From JAVBMJ01 sp031552535 (lineage in GTDB: Bacteria; Bacteroidota; Bacteroidia; Bacteroidales; Rikenellaceae): DNA of 64,000 nucleotides. Positions 43,656 to 53,334 of the stretch are shown here, in pieces. A program made the position numbers and the translations under genes. The stretch is taken from NCBI GenBank assembly GCA_031552535.1, contig JAVBMJ010000025.1:10077-74076 (forward strand). The letters are read 5' to 3'. How positions within the stretch are numbered: position 1 is the first letter of the stretch; each line of letters opens with the position of its first letter. The notes beneath the pieces are model-generated. The model searched no databases. It had not been told where the DNA came from and was given only the letters and a program-made list of their open reading frames with translations.

Positions 43656-45641
43656 ATGCGCGGTTTTGTTGCAGCATTGGTATTTTTAGCTTCCCTTGTC
43701 TTGCCGGAACGGTCGGCAGCACAGTTGAATAAGTATTATTTCTATTACGTCGGACGTGTACAACTCATCGACAGCAAATACGAGGATGCTGTAGAAACGC
43801 TAAATATTTTGCTGAAAGTCGACCCCAACGCCCATGAGGGCTACTTCTGGAGGGGCATCGCCAAATACAACCTCGACGATCTGCTGGGGGCCGAATCGGA
43901 TTTTTCGATGGCGATAGATAAAAACCCGGTTTTCACCACAGCCTACCAATACCGCGGCATCGTGCGCACCCAGATGGGTAATTACAACGACGCGCTAAAG
44001 GATTTCCAGGAAGCCATAGAGTTGCGTCCCGACCTTCCGGGTCCCTATTACAGCCGCGGGGTGACTTACCTTCTAAGCCAGCAGTTCGAGAAGGGAATCG
44101 AGGATTTCAACCAGTTCATCCGGCAGGAGAATAAATTCCCCGACGCTTACATAAATCGCGGGATGTGTTATCTCGGCAAGAAGGACACCCTGCGGGCATA
44201 CGAGGACTTCAACCTGGGCATCAAGACCAACCGCGAGAGTCCCAACGGTTACAACCGGCGGGGCACGTTATTGCTGTCGCAACATAAATACAATGAAGCG
44301 CTCGACGATTTCAACAAGGCCATAAGTTGCGACTCGACCTATATCCCGTCGTTCTTCAACCGTGCACTGGTCTATTCGAGCCTCAACAAGCCCATGATGT
44401 CGCTTGCGGACTTCGACCGGGTGCTGCAACTCGACTCCACAAGTTCGGTGACATATTTCAACCGTGCGATATTGCGCACGCAGATAGGCGATTACAACCG
44501 TGCGCTGGACGACTACGACCAGGTGATATTCTACAGCCCCAACAATGTGCTGGTATATTTCAACCGGGCGATACTCTACACCCAACTCGGCGACCTTGCC
44601 AATGCCGAGCGGGATTACACGAAGGCCATAGAGCTTTACCCCGACTTTGCGAACGCTTATCTGAATCGCTCGAAAATACGCAACCTGTTAAGGGATGCCT
44701 CCGGCGCCAAACGGGACCGCAATATAGCCGAACGCAAAATATCGGAATACCGGTCGAAGCTTTCCGACAGCACTTTCTCGATCTACGCCGACACCTCGCG
44801 CCGGTTCAACCAACTAATCGCTTTCGACAGCAAAACCGCGGGGAGCCAATTCGAAAGGATAACCTCGCAGACCGACAACATCACTATGTTGCCGCTGTTC
44901 AAATTCACATTGGCTCGTCCCGATTCGGTAGTGGTGATCGACCCGCAACGCTACTATTCGCAACGCATAGAGGATTTCAGGACCGAAATGGGAGAGAGAT
45001 ACCTGCGCCTTTTGAACCGCGCGAGCGACCTGGAACCCGACTCGCTCGTAGCCGAGGATCAGCGGCTGACAGAGGCACTGCGTAGCGACGGTTTGAGTTG
45101 GAAGCCGCTCTTTATGAAAGGTGTGACGCAGTCGCTTATCAAGCAGTACACCAATTCGGTCAACAGCTACACGGCGGCCATAGAGCAGAATCCGACAAAT
45201 CCGTTCCTGTATCTCAACCGCAGTACGACGCGCAGCGAGATGATAGATTTCATTTCGTCTATCGACAACAGCTACCAGCGTATAACCCTCGAAAGCGATC
45301 CGGTGAACAGGCTGAAAAATTCATCGTCGCGTATATACAACTACGACGAGGCTATTGCCGACCTCAACAAGGCCATTAAACTGTATCCCGAATTTGCACA
45401 CGCCTATTACAACCGCGGCAACCTGCAGGCCCTTTCCGGGAATCTGCCCGAGGCCTTCGACGATTACACCATGGCCATAAAGCTGAATCCCAACTTTGCC
45501 GAAGCTTATTTCAACCGCGGGCTGGTGCAGATATACCTTAAGGATACGCGCAAGGGATGCCTCGATGTCAGCAAGGCCGGCGAGTTGGGCATAAAGGAGG
45601 CTTACAAGATCCTGAAACGGTTCTCCCCGGCCGAAAATTAG
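43656..45641 (+). CDS. tetratricopeptide-repeat protein, exported
   Basis: 661 residues with an N-terminal signal (MRGFVAALVFLASLVLPERSAAQ). Then a long array of TPR units, recognisable as repeating A-Y-x-N/Y-R-G/A blocks (AYQYRGIVRTQMGNYNDALKDF, YFNRAILRTQIGDYNRALDDY, AYYNRGNLQALSGNLPEAFDDY). A gap between about 350 and 470 has no clear TPR. TPR arrays mediate protein-protein contacts in the periplasm or at the outer membrane; the partner is unknown. No operon partner is evident; a palindromic repeat and possible terminator follows. Confidence 0.85.
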   Translation: MRGFVAALVFLASLVLPERSAAQLNKYYFYYVGRVQLIDSKYEDAVETLNILLKVDPNAHEGYFWRGIAKYNLDDLLGAESDFSMAIDKNPVFTTAYQYRGIVRTQMGNYNDALKDFQEAIELRPDLPGPYYSRGVTYLLSQQFEKGIEDFNQFIRQENKFPDAYINRGMCYLGKKDTLRAYEDFNLGIKTNRESPNGYNRRGTLLLSQHKYNEALDDFNKAISCDSTYIPSFFNRALVYSSLNKPMMSLADFDRVLQLDSTSSVTYFNRAILRTQIGDYNRALDDYDQVIFYSPNNVLVYFNRAILYTQLGDLANAERDYTKAIELYPDFANAYLNRSKIRNLLRDASGAKRDRNIAERKISEYRSKLSDSTFSIYADTSRRFNQLIAFDSKTAGSQFERITSQTDNITMLPLFKFTLARPDSVVVIDPQRYYSQRIEDFRTEMGERYLRLLNRASDLEPDSLVAEDQRLTEALRSDGLSWKPLFMKGVTQSLIKQYTNSVNSYTAAIEQNPTNPFLYLNRSTTRSEMIDFISSIDNSYQRITLESDPVNRLKNSSSRIYNYDEAIADLNKAIKLYPEFAHAYYNRGNLQALSGNLPEAFDDYTMAIKLNPNFAEAYFNRGLVQIYLKDTRKGCLDVSKAGELGIKEAYKILKRFSPAEN

Positions 45642-45677
45642 GTTTTGTCAACATAAGAAGACCGTTTACACACAGCG

Positions 45678-45743
45678 GAGTCTGTTTAAATTTCCTGTTA
45701 AAATACTATTTGCTGTATTTTCATAGGAAATTCGGGCAGACTC
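45678..45743. repeat. palindromic repeat / terminator-like element
   Basis: GAGTCTGTTTAAATTTCCT (45678-45696) pairs imperfectly with AGGAAATTCGGGCAGACTC (45725-45743), followed by TTTT. It belongs to the short repeat class seen at 17999 and 47208 and probably also ends the TPR transcript. Confidence 0.72.
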
Positions 45744-45746
45744 TTT

Positions 45747-45754
45747 TATATTTG
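45747..45754 (+). promoter_or_regulatory. -7 promoter box of the MFS transporter gene
   Basis: TATATTTG, 27 bases before the start codon, directly after the palindromic repeat. No convincing -33 box. Confidence 0.5.
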
Positions 45755-45780
45755 TGGCCTCAAAATAAAACAAACACTAA

Positions 45781-47175
45781 ATGGTAGAAGCTATACAAAA
45801 GAAACTACAGGCCTCTCCGGCACTGCGCTGGACGGTATTGCTTTTCGTGTCGTTCACGATGCTTACGGGCTATCTGATAACGGACATCATGGCTCCGTTG
45901 GAGACATTGTGCGAGCAGCAACTGGGCTGGGACGGAACGTCATACAGTATCTACACGAGTGCCTACGGGTGGTTCAATGTATTCCTGTTGATGCTGATCT
46001 TCGGGGGAATGATCCTCGACAAAGTCGGTCCCCGCATTACGGGTTTGTTGGCCGTGGGGCTTATGATCACCGGAGCAGGACTCCAGTACTGGGGCATGCA
46101 GCACGATTTCCAGGGAGCTATGGTGACGATAAACATTTTCGGCTGGCATATCCTGTCGTGGTCGGCAAGCCTGTTCTGGGCTGCTTTGGGATTTGCGGTT
46201 TTCGGTGTCGGCATAGAGCTGATAGGCATTACGGCCAATAAGATAGTGGTACAGTGGTTTACCGGGAGTTCACTTGCCCTTGCGTTGGGATTGAATGTGG
46301 CTGCCGGACGTATAGGAACGGCGCTGGCGCTTTTCGGGTCCAAACCATTTGCCTCAGCCATTGGCAATGTGTCGGCTCCTATGGGCCTCGGGTTGCTGAT
46401 GTTGTGTGTGGGGCTGCTCACATTCCTGATCTACATCATGATGGATCGCCGGGTACATGGCAAAAAGCAGGCGGAGAGTTCCGATCCGGATGAAAAATTC
46501 AGCTTCTCGGATATAGGCAAGGTGATGTCGATACGCGGATTCTGGTATCTGGCCATATTGTGCCTGCTGTTCTACGCGGCTGTTTTCCCGTTCCTGAAAT
46601 ATGCAGTGAGCCTTATGGAGCAGAAATTCGGACTGTCGCCGATGTGGGCCGGAGCCATACCTGCTCTCATGCCTATGGGCAACATACTCATGACACCGTT
46701 CTTCGGCAGCATCTACGACCGTAAAGGACACGGAGCCACGATAATGATAATCGGGGCAGTGTTGCTGCTCGTTGTCCACCTGTTGTTCTCGCTGCCGGGG
46801 CTTAATCAACTCTGGCAGGCCGTAACATTGATCGTGTTGCTGGGGGTGGCTTTTTCGCTGGTACCTTCGGCAATGTGGCCCTCGGTGTCGAAGATCATAC
46901 CTTACCGTATGCTCGGGACAGCATTCTCATTGATATTCTGGATACAGAACTGGGGATTGATGGGAGTGCCGCTGCTGATAGGCTGGATACGCGACAAATA
47001 TTGTGTTACAGGGACCATAATCATCGACGGCAAAGAGGCGACGGCATACGACTATACACTGCCGATGCTCACATTCGCCTTTTTCGGAATAGCTTCGGTC
47101 GTTCTGGCCCTATTGTTGCGACGTGAGGACAGGATAAAGCATTTCGGGCTCGAAGAACCCAATATCAAAAAGTAA
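45781..47175 (+). CDS. major facilitator superfamily transporter
   Basis: 464 residues with 12 predicted membrane segments. Two halves are separated by a charged loop (HGKKQAESSDPDEKFSFSD, about 218-236). The MFS signature between segments 2 and 3 appears as GGMILDKVGPR, and FGSIYDRKGHG is its counterpart in the second half. The overall look resembles MFSD1-type transporters, some of which carry dipeptides; this substrate idea is tentative. It sits in the inner membrane. It is flanked by two palindromic repeats, probably making it monocistronic. Confidence 0.85.
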   Translation: MVEAIQKKLQASPALRWTVLLFVSFTMLTGYLITDIMAPLETLCEQQLGWDGTSYSIYTSAYGWFNVFLLMLIFGGMILDKVGPRITGLLAVGLMITGAGLQYWGMQHDFQGAMVTINIFGWHILSWSASLFWAALGFAVFGVGIELIGITANKIVVQWFTGSSLALALGLNVAAGRIGTALALFGSKPFASAIGNVSAPMGLGLLMLCVGLLTFLIYIMMDRRVHGKKQAESSDPDEKFSFSDIGKVMSIRGFWYLAILCLLFYAAVFPFLKYAVSLMEQKFGLSPMWAGAIPALMPMGNILMTPFFGSIYDRKGHGATIMIIGAVLLLVVHLLFSLPGLNQLWQAVTLIVLLGVAFSLVPSAMWPSVSKIIPYRMLGTAFSLIFWIQNWGLMGVPLLIGWIRDKYCVTGTIIIDGKEATAYDYTLPMLTFAFFGIASVVLALLLRREDRIKHFGLEEPNIKK

Positions 47176-47207
47176 CCGGTCCGATAAAGGGCACTTGCAA
47201 TTTGACG

Positions 47208-47246
47208 GAGTCTGTTCAAATTTACAACCTAAATTTGAACAGACTC
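47208..47246 (+). terminator. perfect palindromic repeat serving as terminator
   Basis: GAGTCTGTTCAAATTTA (47208-47224) pairs perfectly with 47230-47246, loop CAACC, followed by TTTTG. It has the sequence of the dispersed short repeat class and the form of an intrinsic terminator for the MFS gene. Confidence 0.8.
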
Positions 47247-47331
47247 TTTTGTTAATGCTGATCGGCGTCCTTGATTCGGGTTATTTTACTATCTTGCGCT
47301 ATCATATCACCAGGATTAGACTCTTATAGAA

Positions 47332-48357
47332 TTGGAAGAAAACGATAAAATACCTCAGCTCAGAGACTTACTCGGCACAGCAGGTAAAAAGATTGCAATC
47401 GTATCGCATGTCAATCCCGACGGCGACTCGATAGGTACGTCGCTCGCCTTACGCAAGGTATTGGCCTCTCTGGGCCATGAGGTTACATGTATAGTACCCA
47501 ACAGGTTTCCATATTTTCTGCAATGGATGGAGGGGATAGGCAACCTTCGCGTATTCAGGGACGAAGCCGAAGCTCTGGGGGGAGTTATAAGAGAGGCCGG
47601 ATTGATATTTTGCGTAGACTTCAACCAACCTTCGCGTCTCGAAGGATTGGGTGAAGCAATAGCTGCCAATACCGACGCCAAAAAGATATTGATCGACCAC
47701 CATATAGCGCCTCCCGACATATACGACCTTGCTTTTTCCGATCCCGATTCATCGTCGTCGTCATTGCTGCTTTACCGTATAATTGTCAACGCTTTCGGGC
47801 AGAATGTTATCGACAGGGAGGTCGCCGAGGCTTTATATGTGGGTATGATGACCGACACGGGCAATTTCTCGTTTGGAAACCTCACCCCGGAAGTGTACCG
47901 TACCATAGCAGACCTCGTAGGACATGGCATAAATCCCCCGTCAATACACAATTCCGTTTATAATACCTTCTCGGAGTGGAGAATGCGTCTGATGGGGTAT
48001 GCGTTGTACAAGAAAATGGAGACTATTCCCGACCTGGGAGTGGCATTCATATCACTCAAAGAGAGCGAATTACGGCGTTTCAAATTCCAGTTGGGCGATA
48101 GCGAAGGTTTTGTCAACCTGCCCCTGGCTATCGAGAGTAACCGTGTTTCGGCCATGTTCCTCGAAACCCACAATTCGATCCGCGTGTCGTTACGTTCGCG
48201 CGGGGAGGTGGATGTCAATCTGTTCGCCCGCCGCTATTTCGATGGTGGCGGCCATCACAACGCTTCGGGAGGGAAGTCTTTTGTAACGATGGAGGAAACC
48301 ATCGAACATTTCCGCCGCTCCATACGCGAATACCTGGGAGAAGCAGGGATGGAATAA
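47332..48357 (+). CDS. DHH-family phosphoesterase (NrnA-like)
   Basis: 341 residues, starting at TTG 47332; no ATG is available near the N-terminus. DHH-domain motifs: HVNPDGDSIG, FCVDFNQ, LIDHH and MTDTGNFSF. The C-terminal DHHA1 domain ends with GGGHHNASGG. NrnA-type enzymes degrade nanoRNAs and 3'-phosphoadenosine 5'-phosphate in the cytoplasm. The length fits. The next gene is convergent, with 18 bases between them. Confidence 0.9.
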   Translation: MEENDKIPQLRDLLGTAGKKIAIVSHVNPDGDSIGTSLALRKVLASLGHEVTCIVPNRFPYFLQWMEGIGNLRVFRDEAEALGGVIREAGLIFCVDFNQPSRLEGLGEAIAANTDAKKILIDHHIAPPDIYDLAFSDPDSSSSSLLLYRIIVNAFGQNVIDREVAEALYVGMMTDTGNFSFGNLTPEVYRTIADLVGHGINPPSIHNSVYNTFSEWRMRLMGYALYKKMETIPDLGVAFISLKESELRRFKFQLGDSEGFVNLPLAIESNRVSAMFLETHNSIRVSLRSRGEVDVNLFARRYFDGGGHHNASGGKSFVTMEETIEHFRRSIREYLGEAGME

Positions 48358-48375
48358 GATGGGGTATCAGGCGTA

Positions 48376-49722
48376 TTATTTGTGAGCTCCCCGCGACGAA
48401 AAATTGAGCACGAGTGCTCCCAGAAGCGCGGCGCTTACCGATGCGATCAACACGGCAATTTTACCGGCATCTACAAATCCGGTTCCGGCAAAGGCGAGAT
48501 TGTCGATAAATATCGACATCGTAAACCCGATCCCTCCAAGGCAGGCTACTCCCAGCAGTGTCCTCCAGGTGGTGCCTCGCGGCATCAGGGACCACCCCAA
48601 CTTTACCGCCAGCCACGAAACGAGGAATATCCCTATCGGTTTCCCTGCCACCAGCCCCAGAAAGATGCCCGCCCCCTGGGTGTTCGAGAATATATGCAGA
48701 TCGTCCACCGACCCCAGTGTGACACCGGCATTGACCAGGGCGAACATCGGCATTATGAAGAATGTGACCACATTATGCAGGTTATGTTCGAGCCGTTGCA
48801 GAGGGCTGATCGTGCCGGAAGCTATATAACTTATCGACTCCAGGGCTTCGCGTTGTTCCCCGTTGGAAATGACTTCGATATTTTCCCGGTTGTGAAATTT
48901 GAACTCTTCGAGCAGGTGTCCCGTTTTATATATGAAATATTTCTTGGTAAAACGCGGTGAAGTGGCCAATGTCATGGCAATCAACACGCCTGAGATCGTG
49001 GCATGCACCCCCGAATGCAGGAACAGCAACCACAACACCACACTCGGCACCATATAATAGCGCATTTTATAGACATTGAGACGGTTGAGCAGCAGCAAAA
49101 AAGCAAAAACAAGTCCGGCGCATCCCAGCATCATGAAGTCTATCTGCGAGGTGTAGAAGATCGCAATGACCAATATGGCGCCCAGATCGTCGACAATGGC
49201 CAGTGCCGTAAGGAATATTTTCATCGACAACGGCACCCTGTCGCCTAAAAGCGATAACACTCCTATCGCAAAAGCAATATCGGTAGCCATCGGGATGCCC
49301 CAGCCCTCTGAATACGGCGTGCCATGGTTCAGGGCAAAAAATATCAACGCCGGGACCACCATCCCTCCTACAGCCGCGGCTATCGGTAGCGAAGCCTGCC
49401 GGAGGCTCGACAGTTGCCCCGCCACAATTTCGCGTTTTATCTCCAAACCAACGACAAAAAAGAACAACGACATCAAACCGTCGTTGACCCACTCCTCAAC
49501 ACTCTTCGAGATCATAAAACCTTCGAAGCCCACATTGAATTTCGTTGTCAGAATCTGGTGATACCAATGCGAAGTATAGGGAATGTTAGCTAAAATTAGC
49601 GCAACAACAGCAAAAACCACCAACACTACCCCTCCGCTCCAGGGTGTGGATATAAAATGGCGTTCCCGCTCCCTTAACCTGTAATAATTGCGTTTGCTTC
49701 TGTAGCTAACCCTTTGCGTCAT
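48376..49722 (-). CDS. nhaA: Na+/H+ antiporter NhaA
   Basis: 448 residues with 11-12 membrane segments. NhaA motifs: FFFVVGLEIKREI, ATDIAFAIGVLSLLG (the DIAFA core) and FLTALAIVDDLGAILVIAIFY with the paired Asp of the ion site. The C-terminal part (GKPIGIFLVSWLAVKLG) is normal. It exchanges external protons for internal sodium. It is longer than E. coli NhaA, mainly through an N-terminal hydrophilic extension and a loop near residue 270, common in this phylum. Confidence 0.95.
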   Translation of the reverse strand: MTQRVSYRSKRNYYRLRERERHFISTPWSGGVVLVVFAVVALILANIPYTSHWYHQILTTKFNVGFEGFMISKSVEEWVNDGLMSLFFFVVGLEIKREIVAGQLSSLRQASLPIAAAVGGMVVPALIFFALNHGTPYSEGWGIPMATDIAFAIGVLSLLGDRVPLSMKIFLTALAIVDDLGAILVIAIFYTSQIDFMMLGCAGLVFAFLLLLNRLNVYKMRYYMVPSVVLWLLFLHSGVHATISGVLIAMTLATSPRFTKKYFIYKTGHLLEEFKFHNRENIEVISNGEQREALESISYIASGTISPLQRLEHNLHNVVTFFIMPMFALVNAGVTLGSVDDLHIFSNTQGAGIFLGLVAGKPIGIFLVSWLAVKLGWSLMPRGTTWRTLLGVACLGGIGFTMSIFIDNLAFAGTGFVDAGKIAVLIASVSAALLGALVLNFSSRGAHK

Positions 49723-49761
49723 CGAACATTCATATAAGATTGACTGAACGGACCGATAATC

Positions 49762-49823
49762 TTATCTGTACGGGCTTCAAACGCCCCTTCTTAATAAGCG
49801 GCGGTTGAAGCCCGTACAGATAA
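49762..49823 (-). terminator. 19-bp palindrome between rho and nhaA
   Basis: TTATCTGTACGGGCTTCAA (49762-49780) pairs perfectly with 49805-49823; the 24-base loop is GC-mixed. It lies 9 bases past the rho stop codon and 39 bases before the nhaA start, so it probably ends the rho transcript or modulates nhaA. Confidence 0.7.
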
Positions 49824-49831
49824 ACCGGCCA

Positions 49832-51976
49832 TTATTTATTCATTGTCACCAGTAGTTCTTCATTGCTACGGGTGTTTTCCATATGTTTTTTGATCTCCTC
49901 CATCGCTTCCACCGAGGTCATATCTGAGAGGTGGCGTCGGAGCACCCATATTTTTTGCAGCACCTCTTTACTCATGAGCAGGTCTTCGCGCCGTGTTCCC
50001 GAGGCGAGGATATCCACCGCAGGATACACCCTTTTGTTCGACAGTTTACGGTCGAGCTGCAACTCCATGTTACCCGTACCCTTGAACTCCTCGAATATCA
50101 CCTCGTCCATCTTCGACCCGGTGTCGATAAGAGCCGTGGCGATGATAGTCAGCGAACCGCGTTCCTCGGTATTTCGCGCCGCCCCGAAGAAGCGCTTCGG
50201 CTTATGCAGGGCGTTGGCGTCGACACCTCCCGAAAGAACTTTCCCCGAGGCGGGTTGCACCGTATTATACGCCCTGGCAAGACGTGTGATCGAGTCGAGC
50301 AGTATCACCACGTCGTGGCCACACTCCACCAGGCGTTTGGCCTTGTCAAGAACCATTTCGGCAACCTTCACATGGCGCGTGGCCTGCTCGTCGAATGTCG
50401 AGGCGATAACCTCGCCCTTCACGTGGCGGGCCATTTCGGTAACCTCTTCCGGACGTTCGTCTATCAGCAACACGATAAGGTAAACCTCGGGATGGTTGTC
50501 GGCAATGGCATTGGCTATCGACTGCAACAACATCGTTTTACCGGTCTTAGGTTGCGCCACTATCAGGCCGCGCTGCCCCTTGCCTATCGGCGAAAACAGG
50601 TCGACCACCCTCGTTGACAAATTGTTATGGCCGTTGCCGGTAAGCGTAAATTTTTCGGTTGGGAACAGCGGCGTCATGAACTCGAACTGCACCCGGTCAC
50701 GTATGACCTCGGGCGACAATCCATTAATGGCGGTCACCCTGACAAGCGGAAAATACTTCTCGCCATCGCGCGGCGGGCGTATCTGTCCGGCCACCGTATC
50801 GCCAGGCTTCAAGGCGAAATGCTTTATCTGCGACGGTGAAACATATATATCGTCGGGTGAATTAAGGTAATTGTAGTCGGCCGACCGCAGGAACCCGTAA
50901 CCATCCTGCATAACCTCCAGCACCCCTTCCCCTTCTATCACTCCCAGGTATTCGTCTCGCGGCTCTTTATTCTCACGCCCTTTGTTACGCTGCCTGTTAT
51001 CGCGATTTTTTCCGTTATCGGGTGTATGCACGGGTTGTACTTCGGGGCGGACAGCAGTATCGCCAACAGCATTATCCTGCACAACAACCTCCGGCTGCAA
51101 TACCATATCGGCCGACTCTTCTGCCTGCACCGGGAACACCTCCTCCTCAATGGCCTCTCCTGTCAGGGCCTGCGTGTCATAAAGCAAGGGCAGTGTAGCC
51201 TCAGACCTCTGGTGGCGCTGCTTCTGCTTGCGATGGCGCCCACGGTCGTTATTGTCTTTACGATGGTCGTTACCATAACGCGTTCCGGCACCTTCCGCAT
51301 GCCGGGCAGGATGTCCCTGCGATGATTGCGGCACCTGTTGCCCGGACTCTTCACGGCGCTCTCCAACCTGCTCTCCGGTAGCCACATCACCGTCACGCCT
51401 CTGCTCGCGGTCATGTCGCTGGGTTTGATTGCGCTCCTGCTTGCCATAGTGTTGGTTACGCCCGTTACGATTCTCATTCCTTTGTCCTGCGTTGTCGTGT
51501 TGCGCCTCCTGCTGGCGGTCACCGGCAATACCCCCCACCGGCAGCACCCGGCGATTCTCTTCCTCAATACTCTCGGCGGCAGTCTGGACGGACGTAGCGG
51601 CAGGAGCGGCAGCATCGCCACCATTTCCGGCATTTACCGGGGCCTGCACATGATAAGCTGTCCTTATACGCGTACGCTTCGGCATACGGGAGTCTCCAGC
51701 AGGCAAAGGCTCGCGTCCCGCACCTGCCGTATCCGTAGCCGGCCGAGCCTCCTGTCCTGCAACCTCCATTGCCTCATTTTTTGCGGCATCAGCATCGGGT
51801 TGTGTCCGGGGTTTACGGCCACGTTTTGCCGGTTGCGGAGCGACACCGCTCTCGCTGACTTCGACAATGCGGGCAATTAAATCACCTTTATTCAACTGGG
51901 CTTTTATACCTATGGTTCTGCCGATTTCACGTAACTCGACAAGGCTTTTGCCCTCAAGGGCATTTCGATCCTGCAT
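49832..51976 (-). CDS. rho: transcription termination factor Rho with large disordered insertion
   Basis: 714 residues, against ~420 in E. coli. Residues 1-50 form the N-terminal Rho helix bundle (LEGKSLVELREIGRTIGIK). About 50-330 is low complexity, rich in Arg, Gln, Asn, Gly and Ala. Residues ~330-420 are the RNA-binding cold-shock-like domain (GVLEVMQDGYGFLRSADYNY). The ATPase follows, with Walker A GLIVAQPKTGKTM, VYLIVLLIDERPEEVTEM, GHDVVILLDSITRLARAYN and SGGVDANALHKPKRFFGAARN. Rho of Bacteroides has a comparable disordered region reported to drive phase separation. It has a possible ~220-base leader. Confidence 0.96.
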   Translation of the reverse strand: MQDRNALEGKSLVELREIGRTIGIKAQLNKGDLIARIVEVSESGVAPQPAKRGRKPRTQPDADAAKNEAMEVAGQEARPATDTAGAGREPLPAGDSRMPKRTRIRTAYHVQAPVNAGNGGDAAAPAATSVQTAAESIEEENRRVLPVGGIAGDRQQEAQHDNAGQRNENRNGRNQHYGKQERNQTQRHDREQRRDGDVATGEQVGERREESGQQVPQSSQGHPARHAEGAGTRYGNDHRKDNNDRGRHRKQKQRHQRSEATLPLLYDTQALTGEAIEEEVFPVQAEESADMVLQPEVVVQDNAVGDTAVRPEVQPVHTPDNGKNRDNRQRNKGRENKEPRDEYLGVIEGEGVLEVMQDGYGFLRSADYNYLNSPDDIYVSPSQIKHFALKPGDTVAGQIRPPRDGEKYFPLVRVTAINGLSPEVIRDRVQFEFMTPLFPTEKFTLTGNGHNNLSTRVVDLFSPIGKGQRGLIVAQPKTGKTMLLQSIANAIADNHPEVYLIVLLIDERPEEVTEMARHVKGEVIASTFDEQATRHVKVAEMVLDKAKRLVECGHDVVILLDSITRLARAYNTVQPASGKVLSGGVDANALHKPKRFFGAARNTEERGSLTIIATALIDTGSKMDEVIFEEFKGTGNMELQLDRKLSNKRVYPAVDILASGTRREDLLMSKEVLQKIWVLRRHLSDMTSVEAMEEIKKHMENTRSNEELLVTMNK

Positions 51977-52198
51977 ATATCGCTTTATTATTATAACATG
52001 TCCGTTTTCCCTGGGGAAAACTCGGGCAGGTTCTATGTTTCAGATTGGAATAATGCCCGGCACGGGCTATGGCAACGGGTTGGGGCAGAAAAACTCAGGT
52101 CGGTTAAACGAGCGCCGCCTTATTTCCCGCAAAATATATCTACCGGTGTTTCAGGTTGATTCTGATAAAAAAAATCGAGACACATCCTGTTTATGGCG

Positions 52199-52206
52199 CA
52201 AATGTA
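52199..52206 (-). promoter_or_regulatory. -7 promoter box of rho, implying a long leader
   Basis: TACATTTG on the minus strand, 222 bases before the rho start. If used, it gives a leader of about 215 bases. Rho in other bacteria has a long autoregulated leader. Confidence 0.5.
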
Positions 52207-52239
52207 CGAAAAAAATGAGAAATCCACTAATTTGATCTT

Positions 52240-53325
52240 TTACTGCGCTTGTTTCCCCATAAAATTACGGCGCAACCAGCGCGGAAATACCACGGCACCC
52301 ACAACAAGGTATGGATAATATGTCACTATCCTCCACAGGAAAGCGATTAATGCCGCGGCAGCAGTCTGTTGTGCCAATGGAATCGAGATCAGATCGCTGC
52401 AGTATGTAGTGAAAATCATTTCGGCAAATCCACTGCCTCCCGGCGTAGGCATTACAAGCATCATGATCCACATCACCAGTTGGCGGGCAAAAAGAAGGAA
52501 ATGATCCGACACAGCAAAAAACGCCATTATCAGTGCATTGGCGACAAAGTAACGCGAACTCCACGACAGGAACGTCGATCCTGCCGACTTCAACCAGAAA
52601 GGCCACCCACGTTGCTGTATCTCCGCCGAACTGAGGATGATCTCCGTCCCGGCACGGTTGGCGCTATGGCGCCAGCGCCTGAGCCAACGGAACCTGAACA
52701 CCCTCATGATCAACCATTTCAATCCCCGGGGATTCTTAAACAACCCATATGAAAGTATCAGCACCCAGGCCAGTTTGACGGCATACCCCACTATTGCGAA
52801 CGTCATCAGACTCTTGCCCAGCAGCGAACCCGAGGCAATATCGAACAGGTTATGGGGCCCGGCCAGAAGCACCACCAGAGGAAACATTACAATAAAATAG
52901 AGCTCGTCCAAAAACGACGTCAACATCACTATAGCCGAGCTTTTACCTATGCTGATTCCCTCCTTGTGGACATAGATAATCGCCACGCTGGTACCACCCA
53001 CCGCCGAAGGAGTGACGGCCGACGTAAATTCCCACAACATGATGACCCTGAACGCAGCCCTCCACGACAGTTTATTGTCGCTCAACACCCTGATGCGTAT
53101 CATATAACCCAGGTCGCGCCCTACCATAAAAAGTATGGCGGCAAAAAGCCACAGTATCGTACCCCATCCCCAGGTGACGCTATCAAAAACTTCGGGAGAA
53201 AAATCCTTATACAATAAATAACCTACAACAGCCAGACCTATGACTATGGGGTACGCTATATTACCCGGGCGTATCTTGCCCAACGGCGACTTCTTTATCT
53301 TGTTTCTGTGCGTCGTATCCCCCAT
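52240..53325 (-). CDS. flippase-like membrane protein (lysylphosphatidylglycerol synthase TM-region family)
   Basis: 361 residues with about eight membrane segments. The family pattern is visible: GRDLGYMIRIRVL, LWEFTSAVTPSAVGGTSVAI and LVMPTPGGSGFAEMIF, typical of the YbhN/UPF0104 fold of MprF-type flippase domains. It probably moves a lipid or lipid-linked substrate across the inner membrane. It follows the acyl-CoA ligase gene by 9 bases on the same strand, suggesting a lipid-related operon. Confidence 0.85.
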   Translation of the reverse strand: MGDTTHRNKIKKSPLGKIRPGNIAYPIVIGLAVVGYLLYKDFSPEVFDSVTWGWGTILWLFAAILFMVGRDLGYMIRIRVLSDNKLSWRAAFRVIMLWEFTSAVTPSAVGGTSVAIIYVHKEGISIGKSSAIVMLTSFLDELYFIVMFPLVVLLAGPHNLFDIASGSLLGKSLMTFAIVGYAVKLAWVLILSYGLFKNPRGLKWLIMRVFRFRWLRRWRHSANRAGTEIILSSAEIQQRGWPFWLKSAGSTFLSWSSRYFVANALIMAFFAVSDHFLLFARQLVMWIMMLVMPTPGGSGFAEMIFTTYCSDLISIPLAQQTAAAALIAFLWRIVTYYPYLVVGAVVFPRWLRRNFMGKQAQ

Positions 53326-53334
53326 ATGAATGCG

